DNA of 61,280 nt, taken from positions 1-61,280 of the forward strand of contig SEAD01000011.1 of assembly GCA_004173355.1 (NCBI GenBank), in the 5' to 3' direction. Both the position numbers and the translations under genes were made by a program. Of the stretch, positions 23,783-33,293 are shown one piece after another. The DNA comes from Chitinophagaceae bacterium (GTDB lineage: Bacteria > Bacteroidota > Bacteroidia > Chitinophagales > Chitinophagaceae). Every line of letters begins with the position of its first letter. Positions within the stretch are counted from its first letter, which is position 1. Under the pieces are notes generated by a model that ran no database searches, had not been told where the DNA came from, and saw only the letters and a program-made list of their open reading frames with translations.

Positions 23783-26131
23783 TTACATGTCCTTGCTCAC
23801 CTTTTTGAACTTCTTCCACCAGGGTGAGGTCCTGACCACTTCCTCGGTAGGGATGGTATCCGTCGATTTGGTCTGGGCATCCACCACCGCGATCAGTGCC
23901 ATGTTGACGATACTGCGGACAGAGCTACCCAACTGCAAAACGTGTACTGGTTTTTTCAAACCAAGCAAAATAGGTCCCACCGCATCAGAACCCCCCAGGG
24001 TCTGCATGATATTATAGGCGATATTCCCCGCTGCGAGGTTGGGGAAAACCAGGGTATTTACGTCTTTGTCCACCAGCTCGGAAAACGGGTAATTTTCTTT
24101 GAGCAATTCCTTGTTGAAAGCCATGTTGGCCTGGATTTCCCCATCGATCACCAGCCCGGGCATCCTGTCCTTCACCATTTGTGTGGCATCCGCCACCAGC
24201 CTGGCTTCCGGGGAATTGCTGCTCCCGAAATTGGAGTAGCTGAGCATGGCTATTCGCGGGATCAGGTTGAAGTGCCGGACCGCTTTTGCAGTGAGCAGGG
24301 TGATCTCGGCCAGTTCCCCTGCGGTGGGGTTGAAATTGACCGTGGTATCTGACAGGAAGAGGGGGCCCTTCTTGGTCAGCATCAGGTACATTCCCGCTAT
24401 TTTTTTGACGCCATCCTCGGTCCCGATCACCTGGAGTGCCGGACGGATAGTATCGGGGTAATTTCTCGTCAGTCCGGAGATCATTGCATCCGCATCTCCA
24501 CATTCCACCATCATACACCCGAAATAGTTCCGGTCGCGCATGATCTTTTTGGCCTCATAGGCATTAAAGCCGCGGCGGTTCCTTTTCTGGAAAAAGAGTT
24601 CCGAGTACCGGTGGCGCATTTCATCGGTGGATTCATTCCTTGGGTCAAAAATGGGCAGTCCCTCCACATCAATACCATTGGCCGATGCGAGATTGCGTAT
24701 TTTGACTTCATCACCCAGCAGGATCGGGTAACCGATCCCTTCATCAAATACAATACTGGCTGCCTTGAGGATCTTGATATTGTCGGCTTCTGCAAACACG
24801 ATCCTGCGCGGATCGCGGCGGGCTTTATTGCCGATCACACGCATCACCTGGTTATCGAGACCAAGCCTTCCGTTCAGTTCGGTCACATATTTATCCCAGT
24901 CCATGATCGGATGGGTGGCCACCCCGCTTTCCATTGCAGCAAGTGCCACGGCAGGAGCCACGCTGGCGAGGAGCCGCGGGTCAAGGGGTTTGGGTATAAT
25001 ATAGGAAGGGCCGAAGGTGATATTCTTGTCGTTGTAGGCAAGGTTGACGATATCCGGCACATGTGACTTGGCGAGTCCGGCAAGTGCCTTTACCGCAGCC
25101 ATCTTCATGGCCTCATTGATGGAGGTGGCTCGTACGTCGAGGGCACCACGGAAAATATACGGGAAACCAAGCACGTTGTTTACCTGGTTGGGATAATCGC
25201 TTCGTCCGGTGGCCATGATGATGTCCTTGCGGGTGGCAATGGCATCTTCATAACTGATTTCCGGATCGGGATTGGCCATGGCAAATACGATCGGGTTTTT
25301 TGCCATGCTTTTTACCATCGACTGCGTCACTACATTTCCCGCACTCAGTCCGACAAATACATCCGCATCTTTCATTGCCTGGTCGAGTGTGAGATCGGCA
25401 CTGGCATTGGCAAATGGCAGTTTAAAATCATCGAGATCTGTCCGGGTGCGCGAAAGCGAACCAAGAAGGTCAAACATGACAAAGTTTTCCGGCTTTGCAC
25501 CATGCGCCACATACAGCAGCACACAGGCCATGGCAGCGGCGCCTGCACCGTTGATCACAAATTTTACCTTGTCAATTTTTTTCTTCTGGATCTCGAGGGC
25601 GTTGAGCAGCGCGGCCGCACTGATGATGGCGGTACCATGCTGGTCATCGTGCATCACGGGAATGCCGAGCTGCCGTTTCAGCTCGCGCTCGATATAAAAA
25701 CATTCCGGCGCCTTGATATCTTCGAGGTTGATGCCACCGAAAGTTGGTTCCAGTGCCTTCACGATCTGTACAAATTTCTCCGGATCCTTTTCATTGATCT
25801 CGATATCGAATACATCGATATCGGCGAAGATTTTGAAGAGGACTCCTTTTCCTTCCATCACCGGTTTGCTTGCTTCAGGACCGATATCGCCCAGACCCAA
25901 TACTGCCGTGCCGTTGCTGATAACGGCCACCAGGTTTCCCTTTGCCGTGTATTTATATACTTCTTCACGGTTCGCAAAAATTTCCTTGCAGGGTTCCGCC
26001 ACACCGGGGGAATAGGCAAGGGAGAGATCACGTTGTGTTTTTGCGTCTTTGGTCGGAATAACTTCTATCTTACCGGGCCGGCCCTTTGAATGATATTCCA
26101 GTGCCAGCTGTTTACGCAAGTCTTTCTTCAT
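23783..26131 (-). CDS. maeB: NADP-dependent malic enzyme fused to phosphotransacetylase-like domain
   Basis: Oxidatively decarboxylates malate to pyruvate with NADP reduction. With the start at 26131 ([20 protein letters not shown]) the protein has 782 residues. The N-terminal malic domain shows [14 protein letters not shown] and GLGDIGP. Next come the NAD(P)-binding part ([21 protein letters not shown]) and, from about 430, a phosphate acetyl/butyryl-transferase-like domain ([16 protein letters not shown]), which in this family is usually regulatory. The longer frame to 26182 adds 17 residues that do not look like this family. Confidence 0.93.
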   Translation of the reverse strand: MKKDLRKQLALEYHSKGRPGKIEVIPTKDAKTQRDLSLAYSPGVAEPCKEIFANREEVYKYTAKGNLVAVISNGTAVLGLGDIGPEASKPVMEGKGVLFKIFADIDVFDIEINEKDPEKFVQIVKALEPTFGGINLEDIKAPECFYIERELKRQLGIPVMHDDQHGTAIISAAALLNALEIQKKKIDKVKFVINGAGAAAMACVLLYVAHGAKPENFVMFDLLGSLSRTRTDLDDFKLPFANASADLTLDQAMKDADVFVGLSAGNVVTQSMVKSMAKNPIVFAMANPDPEISYEDAIATRKDIIMATGRSDYPNQVNNVLGFPYIFRGALDVRATSINEAMKMAAVKALAGLAKSHVPDIVNLAYNDKNITFGPSYIIPKPLDPRLLASVAPAVALAAMESGVATHPIMDWDKYVTELNGRLGLDNQVMRVIGNKARRDPRRIVFAEADNIKILKAASIVFDEGIGYPILLGDEVKIRNLASANGIDVEGLPIFDPRNESTDEMRHRYSELFFQKRNRRGFNAYEAKKIMRDRNYFGCMMVECGDADAMISGLTRNYPDTIRPALQVIGTEDGVKKIAGMYLMLTKKGPLFLSDTTVNFNPTAGELAEITLLTAKAVRHFNLIPRIAMLSYSNFGSSNSPEARLVADATQMVKDRMPGLVIDGEIQANMAFNKELLKENYPFSELVDKDVNTLVFPNLAAGNIAYNIMQTLGGSDAVGPILLGLKKPVHVLQLGSSVRSIVNMALIAVVDAQTKSTDTIPTEEVVRTSPWWKKFKKVSKDM

Positions 26132-26192
26132 GATTATTTTTTGGTGAACGGTGTAACCATCGGGCCCACCGGATAGTCCCATGACAGCAAGT

Positions 26193-26200
26193 GCAAGTTA
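26193..26200 (-). promoter_or_regulatory. weak candidate maeB -7 box
   Basis: TAACTTGC on the minus strand resembles TAnnTTTG, one T short, about 60 nt before the chosen maeB ATG. No -33 element is evident. Confidence 0.2.
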
Positions 26201-26325
26201 CTGAATATAAATTCCACGGATTCCGACCGTTCAACCCATAAATTTTGATTTACCGGGGGATTTGGACATCTTAGCAACCAGCTGCCTCCAGCCACAAAAC
26301 CAACAGAACCGATAATACTACACTT

Positions 26326-27240
26326 ATGACAGCAAACCCGGTTATCCAGACCAGCAACCTGAATTATTCTTTCCGGCCTGGGGCAAAAATCCTGAATAAT
26401 ATCAACCTGAATGTCCCGCAGGGAAGCGTTTATGGTTTTCTCGGGCCGAATGGTGCGGGAAAAACAACTACGCTGCGACTGTTGCTTGGCCTGCTGCGTA
26501 ACCAGGAAGGCAGCCTGCAAATCTTCGGGAAAGACTTCGGGCCCAACCGGATCGAGATCCTTTCGCGGCTTGGTTCACTTATCGAATCGCCTTCGCTGTA
26601 CATGCACCTTTCGGCAAAAGATAACCTTGAGGTGTACAGGATCATTTTCAAACTGCCTAAAACCCGTATCGATGAAGTGCTGAAGATTGTGGGACTGGAC
26701 CAGACAGGGAAGAAAAAAGCAAAACAGTTTTCGCTGGGGATGAAACAACGTTTGTCGATAGGCATCGCCCTGCTGCACAGCCCGGAGCTGCTGATACTCG
26801 ACGAACCCACGAACGGTCTCGATCCGAATGGTATCATTGAAACCCGCGAACTGATCCGCACACTCAACCGTGAACACAATACCACCGTGGTGGTGTCCAG
26901 CCACATCCTGAATGAAGTGGAGCGGATGGCCACGCATGTGGGAATTATCAGTAAAGGTTCACTGGTGTTCCAGGGACCACTGGGCGAACTGCAACAGATG
27001 AAGACGCGGCAGACGGCACTGGAAATCCAGACCAGTGATAACACCCGTGCCCTGTCGGTACTTGCCGCATATGGAAAAGCAGACCTGCAGCCAACGCGCC
27101 TTGTGCTGCCTTACCAGGGTAATGAACAGACCGCTGCCATTGCCCGGCTGCTGGTGGAAAACGGACTGGACATTTATGCGATCCATCCGCAGCAGAATGA
27201 CCTTGAACAATTATTCCTTGACATTACATCTACCAACTAA
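26326..27240 (+). CDS. ABC-2 type exporter ATPase
   Basis: A 304-residue ATPase of the BcrA/CcmA-like subgroup (ABC-2 drug or lipid exporters). It shows Walker A GPNGAGKTT (40-48), a signature variant FSLGMKQR, Walker B LLILDEPTNGLDP and the H-loop VVSSHIL. The C-terminal 80 residues form the extra domain common in this group. The stop codon overlaps the permease start as TAATG (27238-27242), so the two are translationally coupled. The substrate is unknown; BcrA-like pairs often handle antimicrobial peptides. Confidence 0.88.
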   Translation: MTANPVIQTSNLNYSFRPGAKILNNINLNVPQGSVYGFLGPNGAGKTTTLRLLLGLLRNQEGSLQIFGKDFGPNRIEILSRLGSLIESPSLYMHLSAKDNLEVYRIIFKLPKTRIDEVLKIVGLDQTGKKKAKQFSLGMKQRLSIGIALLHSPELLILDEPTNGLDPNGIIETRELIRTLNREHNTTVVVSSHILNEVERMATHVGIISKGSLVFQGPLGELQQMKTRQTALEIQTSDNTRALSVLAAYGKADLQPTRLVLPYQGNEQTAAIARLLVENGLDIYAIHPQQNDLEQLFLDITSTN

Positions 27241-28028
27241 TGAGCTTACTTACCTCCATAAAATCGGAACTGGTTAAAACAAAACGCAGTTCATCGTTCT
27301 GGCTGAGCCTGATCGGCGCAGGCGTAATCCCGGTTATTTTCCTGCTGTTGTACCTGATTAAACATGCTGAAATGAAAGCGCGGCTCGGTTTCATGCCATG
27401 GGAATCCCACTTCATACAGGGATACCAGCAGTTTTCCAGCCTGCTGCTGCCGATTTTTGTCATCCTGATCTGCAGCCAGATCCCGCAACTTGAATTCAAG
27501 AACAATACCTGGAAGCAGGTGTTTGCCTCTCCGCAGTCGATCGGTAATATCTTTTTCTCCAAGTACATTGCGATCATCCTGATGATCCTGTTCCTGTTTG
27601 TGATGTACAATGTATTTATGATCCTTGCAGCCGTTGTCCCATCGCTGGCTTTTTCGGATGATATCCCGTTTCTCCGGAATAAAATCAACTGGTCGCAACT
27701 TCTTTCACTGAACCTGAAAACCGTTATTTCGCTGCTCGGGATCATATCAATCCAGTACTGGCTTGGATTACGTTTTAAAAACTTTATTGCACCGATCGGA
27801 ATCGGCCTTGCACTGCTGATCGGTTCGATCATGGCCTTTGGCTTCCAGTGGGAACATGTCTACAAACTACCCTACTCCTTCCCGATCCTCACCCTGGTTG
27901 GGTTCGACGAAAAAGTGAACGCTTCATCGTTTTCACTGCTGAACCATGAATGGAATTCGGTTGGTTATTTTATCTTCTTTACCGTCCTGGCATTCCTGGA
28001 TATGAAGTACCGGAAGGAACGGGGATAA
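27240..28028 (+). CDS. ABC-2 type transporter permease
   Basis: A 262-residue protein with about six hydrophobic segments and an N-terminal cytoplasmic start (LLTSIKSELVKTKRSSSFWLSL) typical of ABC-2 permeases partnered with BcrA-like ATPases. The start overlaps the ATPase stop. Expected in the inner membrane as the channel half of a heteromeric exporter. Confidence 0.85.
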   Translation: MSLLTSIKSELVKTKRSSSFWLSLIGAGVIPVIFLLLYLIKHAEMKARLGFMPWESHFIQGYQQFSSLLLPIFVILICSQIPQLEFKNNTWKQVFASPQSIGNIFFSKYIAIILMILFLFVMYNVFMILAAVVPSLAFSDDIPFLRNKINWSQLLSLNLKTVISLLGIISIQYWLGLRFKNFIAPIGIGLALLIGSIMAFGFQWEHVYKLPYSFPILTLVGFDEKVNASSFSLLNHEWNSVGYFIFFTVLAFLDMKYRKERG

Positions 28029-28087
28029 AACAAGAGCTGGCTGATCAGTTGATGCGATTTTTTGATGAGGCAAACAAGGTCTGCGAG

Positions 28088-29269
28088 CTACAGCAGCTTC
28101 GCCGTGCTGCCCAGGAAAGCCATCATACCCATTCCGATCTCAATAGCTGATTCATCGATATTGAATGTCGGTGTATGTACGCCTGAAGTTATTCCCTGTG
28201 CTTCATTCATTACCCCAAGACGGTAAAAACATCCGGGAATGAGCTGGGAGTAGTAGCCGAAATCTTCTGCGCCCATGCGCTTTTCCGTTTCCCCGACATT
28301 TTCAGGACCCATGTATTCACTGGCTCTTGCCAGCGCTATTTCATGGAGCGCCTCATTATTGTACACCGAAGGATAACCCACATCAATAAGGAGATCCAGT
28401 TCGCCGCCCATGCTGCGGACCAGGTCCGTGCTGATCGTCCGGATCAGGTCATGCGCCCGGAAACGCCATTCTTCATCCATTGCCCGGAATGTGCCCTTCA
28501 GTTTCACTTCATTGGGAACCACATTGGTGGTGGTGCCGCCATTGAAAGCAGTGATCGAAAGTACGGATGGGTTAAACGGGTTATTATTCCGGCTGATCAC
28601 CTGCTGTAGGGCAATGACGAGATGTGAAGCAATCAGGATGGGATCGATGCAGAGATGCGGGGCGGCGGCATGGCCACCCTTGCCTTTGATGGTAAGGTAC
28701 AATTCATCGGCACTGGCCATTACCTTGCCCGGGCGGAAACTGAGTTTACCCACCGGCAAACCCGGGTGTACATGCAGGCCGAAGATCGCCGAAGGGGCGG
28801 GGTTCAGTAACACATCTTCCTTTATCAGGAGACTCGCGCCACCGGGATTCTTTTCTTCGCCCGGCTGGAAAATCAATTTGACGGTGCCGTCCCACTGATC
28901 CCGTGTCAGTTGCAGGATCTTTGCTGCGCCCAGCAGGCAGCTGGTATGCACATCATGACCACAGGCATGCATGATCCCTTCATTCTTCGATTTATAAGCG
29001 ACTGTATTTTCCTCGAGTATCGGCAGCGCATCGATGTCTGCCCGAAGAGCAACGACCCGGGAAGAAGGGTTGTTCCCTTCTATGAGTCCGATCACACCGG
29101 TAGTGGCCTTTATTTCAAACGGGATACCCATCGCATCCAGCTGCGCGCGGATATAGGCGGAGGTTTCAAACTCTTTGTAACTGAGTTCCGGATGGGCATG
29201 CAGGTGATGACGGATGGTAATAAATTCAGGGGCCAGTTCTTTCGCCAGCTTTCTGATCGTCTCTCTCAT
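28088..29269 (-). CDS. M20 family amidohydrolase (N-acyl amino acid / hippurate hydrolase-like)
   Basis: A 393-residue cytoplasmic zinc peptidase-like enzyme that removes acyl groups from amino acids. The metal-binding motif HACGHDVHTSCLLGAAKIL is intact, followed by QPGEEKNPGGASLLI (catalytic Glu region) and the C-terminal MGAEDFGYYSQLIPG with the last metal ligands. Length is normal for the AmhX/HipO/ILR1-like group. A perfect -7 box lies only 4 nt before the ATG, suggesting a leaderless transcript. Confidence 0.9.
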   Translation of the reverse strand: MRETIRKLAKELAPEFITIRHHLHAHPELSYKEFETSAYIRAQLDAMGIPFEIKATTGVIGLIEGNNPSSRVVALRADIDALPILEENTVAYKSKNEGIMHACGHDVHTSCLLGAAKILQLTRDQWDGTVKLIFQPGEEKNPGGASLLIKEDVLLNPAPSAIFGLHVHPGLPVGKLSFRPGKVMASADELYLTIKGKGGHAAAPHLCIDPILIASHLVIALQQVISRNNNPFNPSVLSITAFNGGTTTNVVPNEVKLKGTFRAMDEEWRFRAHDLIRTISTDLVRSMGGELDLLIDVGYPSVYNNEALHEIALARASEYMGPENVGETEKRMGAEDFGYYSQLIPGCFYRLGVMNEAQGITSGVHTPTFNIDESAIEIGMGMMAFLGSTAKLL

Positions 29270-29273
29270 GGGA

Positions 29274-29281
29274 CAAAAATA
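29274..29281 (-). promoter_or_regulatory. -7 box almost touching the M20 start codon
   Basis: TATTTTTG on the minus strand matches TAnnTTTG, with only TCCC between it and the ATG at 29269. If used, transcription would begin at or next to the start codon. Confidence 0.4.
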
Positions 29282-29285
29282 GCTA

Positions 29286-29726
29286 TTAAAGCTCTTCCTG
29301 ACCGTACTTATCGAGTTTTACCTCGATCACATCATTCATTACAAATACCCCTTTGGGAAAATAAACCGTCAGGCGCTTCTGGTACGATTCGGCTTCCTTG
29401 CGGTCGCGGAAATTGCCTGCCTTCACCTTGTAGTAGGGTGACTGGTGCCAGAGATAGGGCTGGAGCTCGGGGAAGTAGGTATAGATCGTCGTTTTTGCCG
29501 CAATGGCTTCATCGCGGTTGTTAGTGCTGATGATCATCAGGCGGAACCCTTTGGCAGTCTTGCGTGCATCGCGGCTGGTCACTTCATTGATCTGTGCCTG
29601 CAGGGTAACCAGCTGCGCCAGGCGCGGGTCTTTGTGCACCATCACGCTGCCAGGTTCAGTGCTGTCCACCTGTGCGCTGGCCTGGAGTGTAAGGAAGATA
29701 GCCGCTGCTGTCAAAAATTTTCGCAT
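29286..29726 (-). CDS. exported SPOR-domain protein
   Basis: A 146-residue protein with a signal peptide (MRKFLTAAAIFLTLQASAQ) and a SPOR fold in the C-terminal 80 residues (GFRLMIISTNNRDEAIAAK ... YYKVKAGNFRDRKEAESYQ). SPOR domains bind denuded peptidoglycan strands at the septum. The start at 29726 was chosen because the nine extra residues of the longer frame break the signal peptide. No enzyme domain is present, so it may act as a stand-alone cell-wall binding protein. Confidence 0.85.
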   Translation of the reverse strand: MRKFLTAAAIFLTLQASAQVDSTEPGSVMVHKDPRLAQLVTLQAQINEVTSRDARKTAKGFRLMIISTNNRDEAIAAKTTIYTYFPELQPYLWHQSPYYKVKAGNFRDRKEAESYQKRLTVYFPKGVFVMNDVIEVKLDKYGQEEL

Positions 29727-29804
29727 AATCCCTGTATTCAAATTTCCTACCAAGAAAATAAAAAATCCCTGTATTTACTAATCGGTCGCCCTGCTGAGGG
29801 CCGT

Positions 29805-30725
29805 CTAATATCCGCCGCCGGCCCCGGCAATATTTTCGATAGGGTGCCAGGTGGTCTTGATCTCCTGGGTGTCGAGGATATAATAGGGCGACTGCCCTTC
29901 ATCGGCATACCAGTTGACCGTATCATATACAAAGACCCGTTTCAGGTTGCCGGTTGCTTTTGTTTCCACCAGCTGTCGGGTAGAAGTGTCATTTCCCGCG
30001 TAAATGGTTGCATTTACGTCCATATGATCGGCGAAGAAGGGAGCCAGTTCTGTTACCCTGCCGGTAAGGATATTGACCACCCCGGCCGGAAGGTCGCTGG
30101 AATGGAGCACCTCTGCAAAGGTGACGGCACACAGGGGTTTGTTTTCCGATGCCAGTACCACGCAGCTGTTGCCCCCTGCAATAACCGGTGCAATGACCGA
30201 TACCAGTCCAAGCAGTGAATCGCCCTGTGGTGCAATGACTGCCACTACCCCGACGGGTTCGGTTACGGAGAAATTGAAATGTGAACTCGCCACGGGATTC
30301 ACGGCACTGAACACCTGCTGGTATTTGTCGCACCACCCCGCATAATAGATCAGCCGGTCGATGGCGAGACCCACTTCGCGGGTGGCCGCTTCGGGGGAGG
30401 TATCCTGCAAGAGCAGTTCGTCAATAAACTGGGCCTTCCTGCCTTCCAGCATTTCGGCCATCCGGTACAGGATCTGGCTTCGGTTGAATGCCGCCCTGCC
30501 GGCCCATCCGCCCACAGCACCCCGGGCAGCGATTACGGCATCGCGGAAATCCTTCCGGGAGGAGAGGCAGACATTCGCGAGTTTTTTACCGCTCCTGTCC
30601 AGCGGGGAATAGAACCTGCCTGATTCGGTGCGGGGAAACTGGCCACCGATATAAATTTTATACGTCTTCAGTACTTCGAGCCTTGCAGCGGGTGTACCTG
30701 TTTTTGAACTGTTTGTTTTTGCCAT
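29805..30725 (-). CDS. truncated, non-catalytic aldehyde dehydrogenase homologue
   Basis: A 306-residue protein with the ALDH N-terminal NAD-binding fold (IYIGGQFPRTESGRFY, IYYAGWCDKYQQV, EPVGVVAVIAP, AGVVNILTG). It ends before the region that holds the catalytic Cys, so it cannot be a normal dehydrogenase. It begins 10 nt after the full-length ALDH stop. In ALDH16 a catalytic ALDH half is joined to a second, truncated ALDH half without the Cys. This gene looks like that second half encoded separately, perhaps a partner subunit of the upstream enzyme. It is not a recent pseudogene: the frame is clean and ends in its own stop. Confidence 0.75.
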   Translation of the reverse strand: MAKTNSSKTGTPAARLEVLKTYKIYIGGQFPRTESGRFYSPLDRSGKKLANVCLSSRKDFRDAVIAARGAVGGWAGRAAFNRSQILYRMAEMLEGRKAQFIDELLLQDTSPEAATREVGLAIDRLIYYAGWCDKYQQVFSAVNPVASSHFNFSVTEPVGVVAVIAPQGDSLLGLVSVIAPVIAGGNSCVVLASENKPLCAVTFAEVLHSSDLPAGVVNILTGRVTELAPFFADHMDVNATIYAGNDTSTRQLVETKATGNLKRVFVYDTVNWYADEGQSPYYILDTQEIKTTWHPIENIAGAGGGY

Positions 30726-30735
30726 TACTGATCAA

Positions 30736-32238
30736 TTAATGGTTACGGAGATTTACATATGCCGACAGCCCGTGCAGTCCGCCTTCACGGCCAAACCCGC
30801 TTTCCTTGTAGCCGCCAAAAGGGGATGCAGGGTCAAACTTGTTGAAGGTGTTTGCCCATACCACACCGGCCTTCATCCGGCGGGTCATGTTGAAAATTTT
30901 TGAACCCTTGTCGGTCCATACCCCTGCACTCAGTCCATACGGTGTATTGTTCGCTTTTTCAATCACCTCATCATCGGTGCGGAAAGTGAGAACCGATAAC
31001 ACCGGTCCGAAAATTTCTTCCTGCGCGATCCGGTTGCTCTGCGCTACATTGGTAAACATGGTCGGGCGTACAAAGAAACCCTTGCCAGGAAGCTTGCAGG
31101 AGCTCTCATACATTTCCGCACCTTCCTGTTTGCCGATGCGGATATACTTATGGATAATACCCAGTTGTGCTTTTGAATTGATGGCACCGATATCGGTATT
31201 CTTGTCCATCGGGTCACCCACAATCAGTGATTCAAGCCGGTCCTTCAGTTTGCGGATCACTTCCTTCGCCACCGATTCCTGTACATACAAACGGGAGCCG
31301 GCGCAACATACATGACCCTGGTTGAAATAAATGGCATTGATCACCCCTTCCACTGCCTGGTCAATCGGCGCATCATCAAAGATGATATTGGCGGCTTTGC
31401 CTCCCAGCTCAAGGGTTGATCTTTTCCCGGTACCGGCGATTGATTTCTGGATGATCTTGCCAACTTCGGTGGAACCGGTGAACGCGATTTTGTTTACGCC
31501 GGGATGGTTGACCAGCGCGGCACCCGTGGCGCCGGCACCGGTGATAATATTGACTACCCCGGGTGGCAGGTCCGACTCACGGATGATATCTGCCAGTACC
31601 AATGCCGTCAGGGGCGTCGTTTCTGCGGGCTTCAGCACCACGGTATTACCCGTTGCCAGTGCCGGTGCAATTTTCCAGGCTGCCATAAGCAGCGGGAAAT
31701 TCCAGGGGATGATCTGGCCGGCCACACCCAGTGGTTCGGTCCGCCGGTTCGGGAATGCATATTCCAGTTTGTCGGCCCACCCTGCATAATAAAAGAAATG
31801 GTTGGCGGCAGTGGGTATATCGAAGTCGCGGCTTTCCTTGATGGGTTTTCCGCCATCAAGGGTCTCCACCACTGCAAGCTCCCTTGCACGTTCCTGTATG
31901 ATCCGCGCGATGCGGAAAATATATTTCGCGCGTTCCTTTGCGGGCATGCCCTTCCAATATTTATCGTAGGCCGTGCGGGCGGCAGTCACTGCCTTGTCTA
32001 CATCTTTCCCTGACGCATCCGCCACTTCTGCGAGCACGGATTCGGTGGCGGGATTAATTGTTTTAAAAAAGTTGTCTCCCGCCGGGGCCTGCCACCTGCC
32101 ATTGATAAAAAGACCGTACCGTTCACGCAGCTGTGCTGCCGATTTGCTTTCCGGGGCAGGGGAGTAGGGCCAGGCAGTATCAAACTTCAGGCGGATAGTA
32201 TTGCTTTTCCGCGGGGATTTTTTCTTTGTAACAGCCAT
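30736..32238 (-). CDS. aldehyde dehydrogenase (ALDH16-like catalytic half)
   Basis: A 500-residue NAD(P)-dependent aldehyde dehydrogenase. Visible features: PWNFPLLMAAWKIAPALATG (cofactor), FTGSTEVGK, general base Glu277 in TLELGGKAANI, and nucleophile Cys311 in NQGHVCCAGSR. The basic N-terminal extension (AVTKKKSPRKSN) precedes the canonical fold. It lies between deoC and a truncated ALDH. DeoC yields acetaldehyde and glyceraldehyde-3-phosphate from deoxyribose-5-phosphate, so oxidation of acetaldehyde is a plausible role (inference). Confidence 0.9.
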   Translation of the reverse strand: MAVTKKKSPRKSNTIRLKFDTAWPYSPAPESKSAAQLRERYGLFINGRWQAPAGDNFFKTINPATESVLAEVADASGKDVDKAVTAARTAYDKYWKGMPAKERAKYIFRIARIIQERARELAVVETLDGGKPIKESRDFDIPTAANHFFYYAGWADKLEYAFPNRRTEPLGVAGQIIPWNFPLLMAAWKIAPALATGNTVVLKPAETTPLTALVLADIIRESDLPPGVVNIITGAGATGAALVNHPGVNKIAFTGSTEVGKIIQKSIAGTGKRSTLELGGKAANIIFDDAPIDQAVEGVINAIYFNQGHVCCAGSRLYVQESVAKEVIRKLKDRLESLIVGDPMDKNTDIGAINSKAQLGIIHKYIRIGKQEGAEMYESSCKLPGKGFFVRPTMFTNVAQSNRIAQEEIFGPVLSVLTFRTDDEVIEKANNTPYGLSAGVWTDKGSKIFNMTRRMKAGVVWANTFNKFDPASPFGGYKESGFGREGGLHGLSAYVNLRNH

Positions 32239-32255
32239 AGAATTTGTTTAGGGGA

Positions 32256-33173
32256 TTAGTCGGCCGAAAAATAATTGGGCGACTGGTACACGCCTGTTTC
32301 AGCTTTGGCGAGTTGCATCAGTACATCATTGGCGAGACTGCTAGCTCCAAAACGGAACCACTCGTTACTGAGCCATGCATCACCCAGCACTTCTTTTACC
32401 ATCACGAGGTAATGCAGTGCCAGTTTGGATTTGGAAATACCACCAGCGGGTTTCATGCCAGTCATCACCCCGGTTTTATAGTAGTGGTCGCGGATCGCTT
32501 CGAGCATCACCAGCGTGACCGGCATCGTAGCCGCGGGCTGGATTTTGCCGGTGGATGTTTTGATAAAATCAGCGCCTGCCTGCATCGCAATATCACTTGC
32601 CCTGCGCACCTTGTCCAGACTGCCGAGCTCCCCTGTCTCGAGGATCACCTTCAGCCGGGCTTCACCACAGGCTTCTTTTACTGCGGCTATCTCATCGTAT
32701 ACAAAATTGTATTCACCCATGTGGAACCGGCCACGGCTGATCACCATGTCCACTTCATCCGCACCTTCAGCCACCGCATATTTTGTGTCGCGGATTTTTA
32801 AGTCACGTGGTGCCTGGCCACTGGGAAAGGCGGTTGCCACCGATGCCACACGGATACCCGAATCACCCAGCGCGCGGCGGGCCGTTTTCACCATGGAAGG
32901 ATATACACAGATAGCGGCTACGGTGGGCAGGCCAGGCAACTGGTCATGCGGATGGATGGCCTTATAACAAAGCTGTTTCACTTTCCCTTCTGTGTCCTTG
33001 CCTTCCAGCGTGGTGAGGTCAATCATATTCAGCACCAGCTTCAGGCCATTTTCCTTTGCTTCGTCCTTGATACTTCTCTTTGTAAAACGGGCTGCGCGTT
33101 CTTCCACCCCCACCTGGTCGATCCGGGGGGAATTGCTGAAATCCGGCAGCGGCGCTTGTTGTATGGCAGCCAT
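32256..33173 (-). CDS. deoC: deoxyribose-phosphate aldolase
   Basis: Cleaves 2-deoxyribose-5-phosphate to acetaldehyde and glyceraldehyde-3-phosphate in nucleoside catabolism. From the ATG at 33173 the protein has 305 residues. The Schiff-base lysine is Lys205 in DFIKTSTGK, with a second conserved Lys in KPAGGISKSK. It is longer than E. coli DeoC (259) at the N-terminus, as in many Bacteroidota and actinobacterial forms. A longer frame to 33218 would cover the likely promoter (TACCTTTA, 33195-33202), so the internal start is preferred. Two ALDH genes follow on the same strand. Confidence 0.92.
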   Translation of the reverse strand: MAAIQQAPLPDFSNSPRIDQVGVEERAARFTKRSIKDEAKENGLKLVLNMIDLTTLEGKDTEGKVKQLCYKAIHPHDQLPGLPTVAAICVYPSMVKTARRALGDSGIRVASVATAFPSGQAPRDLKIRDTKYAVAEGADEVDMVISRGRFHMGEYNFVYDEIAAVKEACGEARLKVILETGELGSLDKVRRASDIAMQAGADFIKTSTGKIQPAATMPVTLVMLEAIRDHYYKTGVMTGMKPAGGISKSKLALHYLVMVKEVLGDAWLSNEWFRFGASSLANDVLMQLAKAETGVYQSPNYFSAD

Positions 33174-33194
33174 GTTCAATTTTTTTGGGAATCG

Positions 33195-33202
33195 TAAAGG
33201 TA
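33195..33202 (-). promoter_or_regulatory. candidate deoC operon -7 box
   Basis: TACCTTTA on the minus strand, one base from TAnnTTTG, lies 22 nt before the chosen deoC ATG. Confidence 0.3.
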
Positions 33203-33293
33203 ATAATATGTCCACCATTTACATTAAATTGAAATCTCGTTCTTGCACGCAGGATTCCTTCAGAATAATCATCTAATTACAAAACTTATTGCA

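Noticed and set aside
29805-30725. Truncated ALDH as a decayed pseudogene
   Set aside because: The frame is intact and tightly placed in an operon, and truncation matches the second half of ALDH16.
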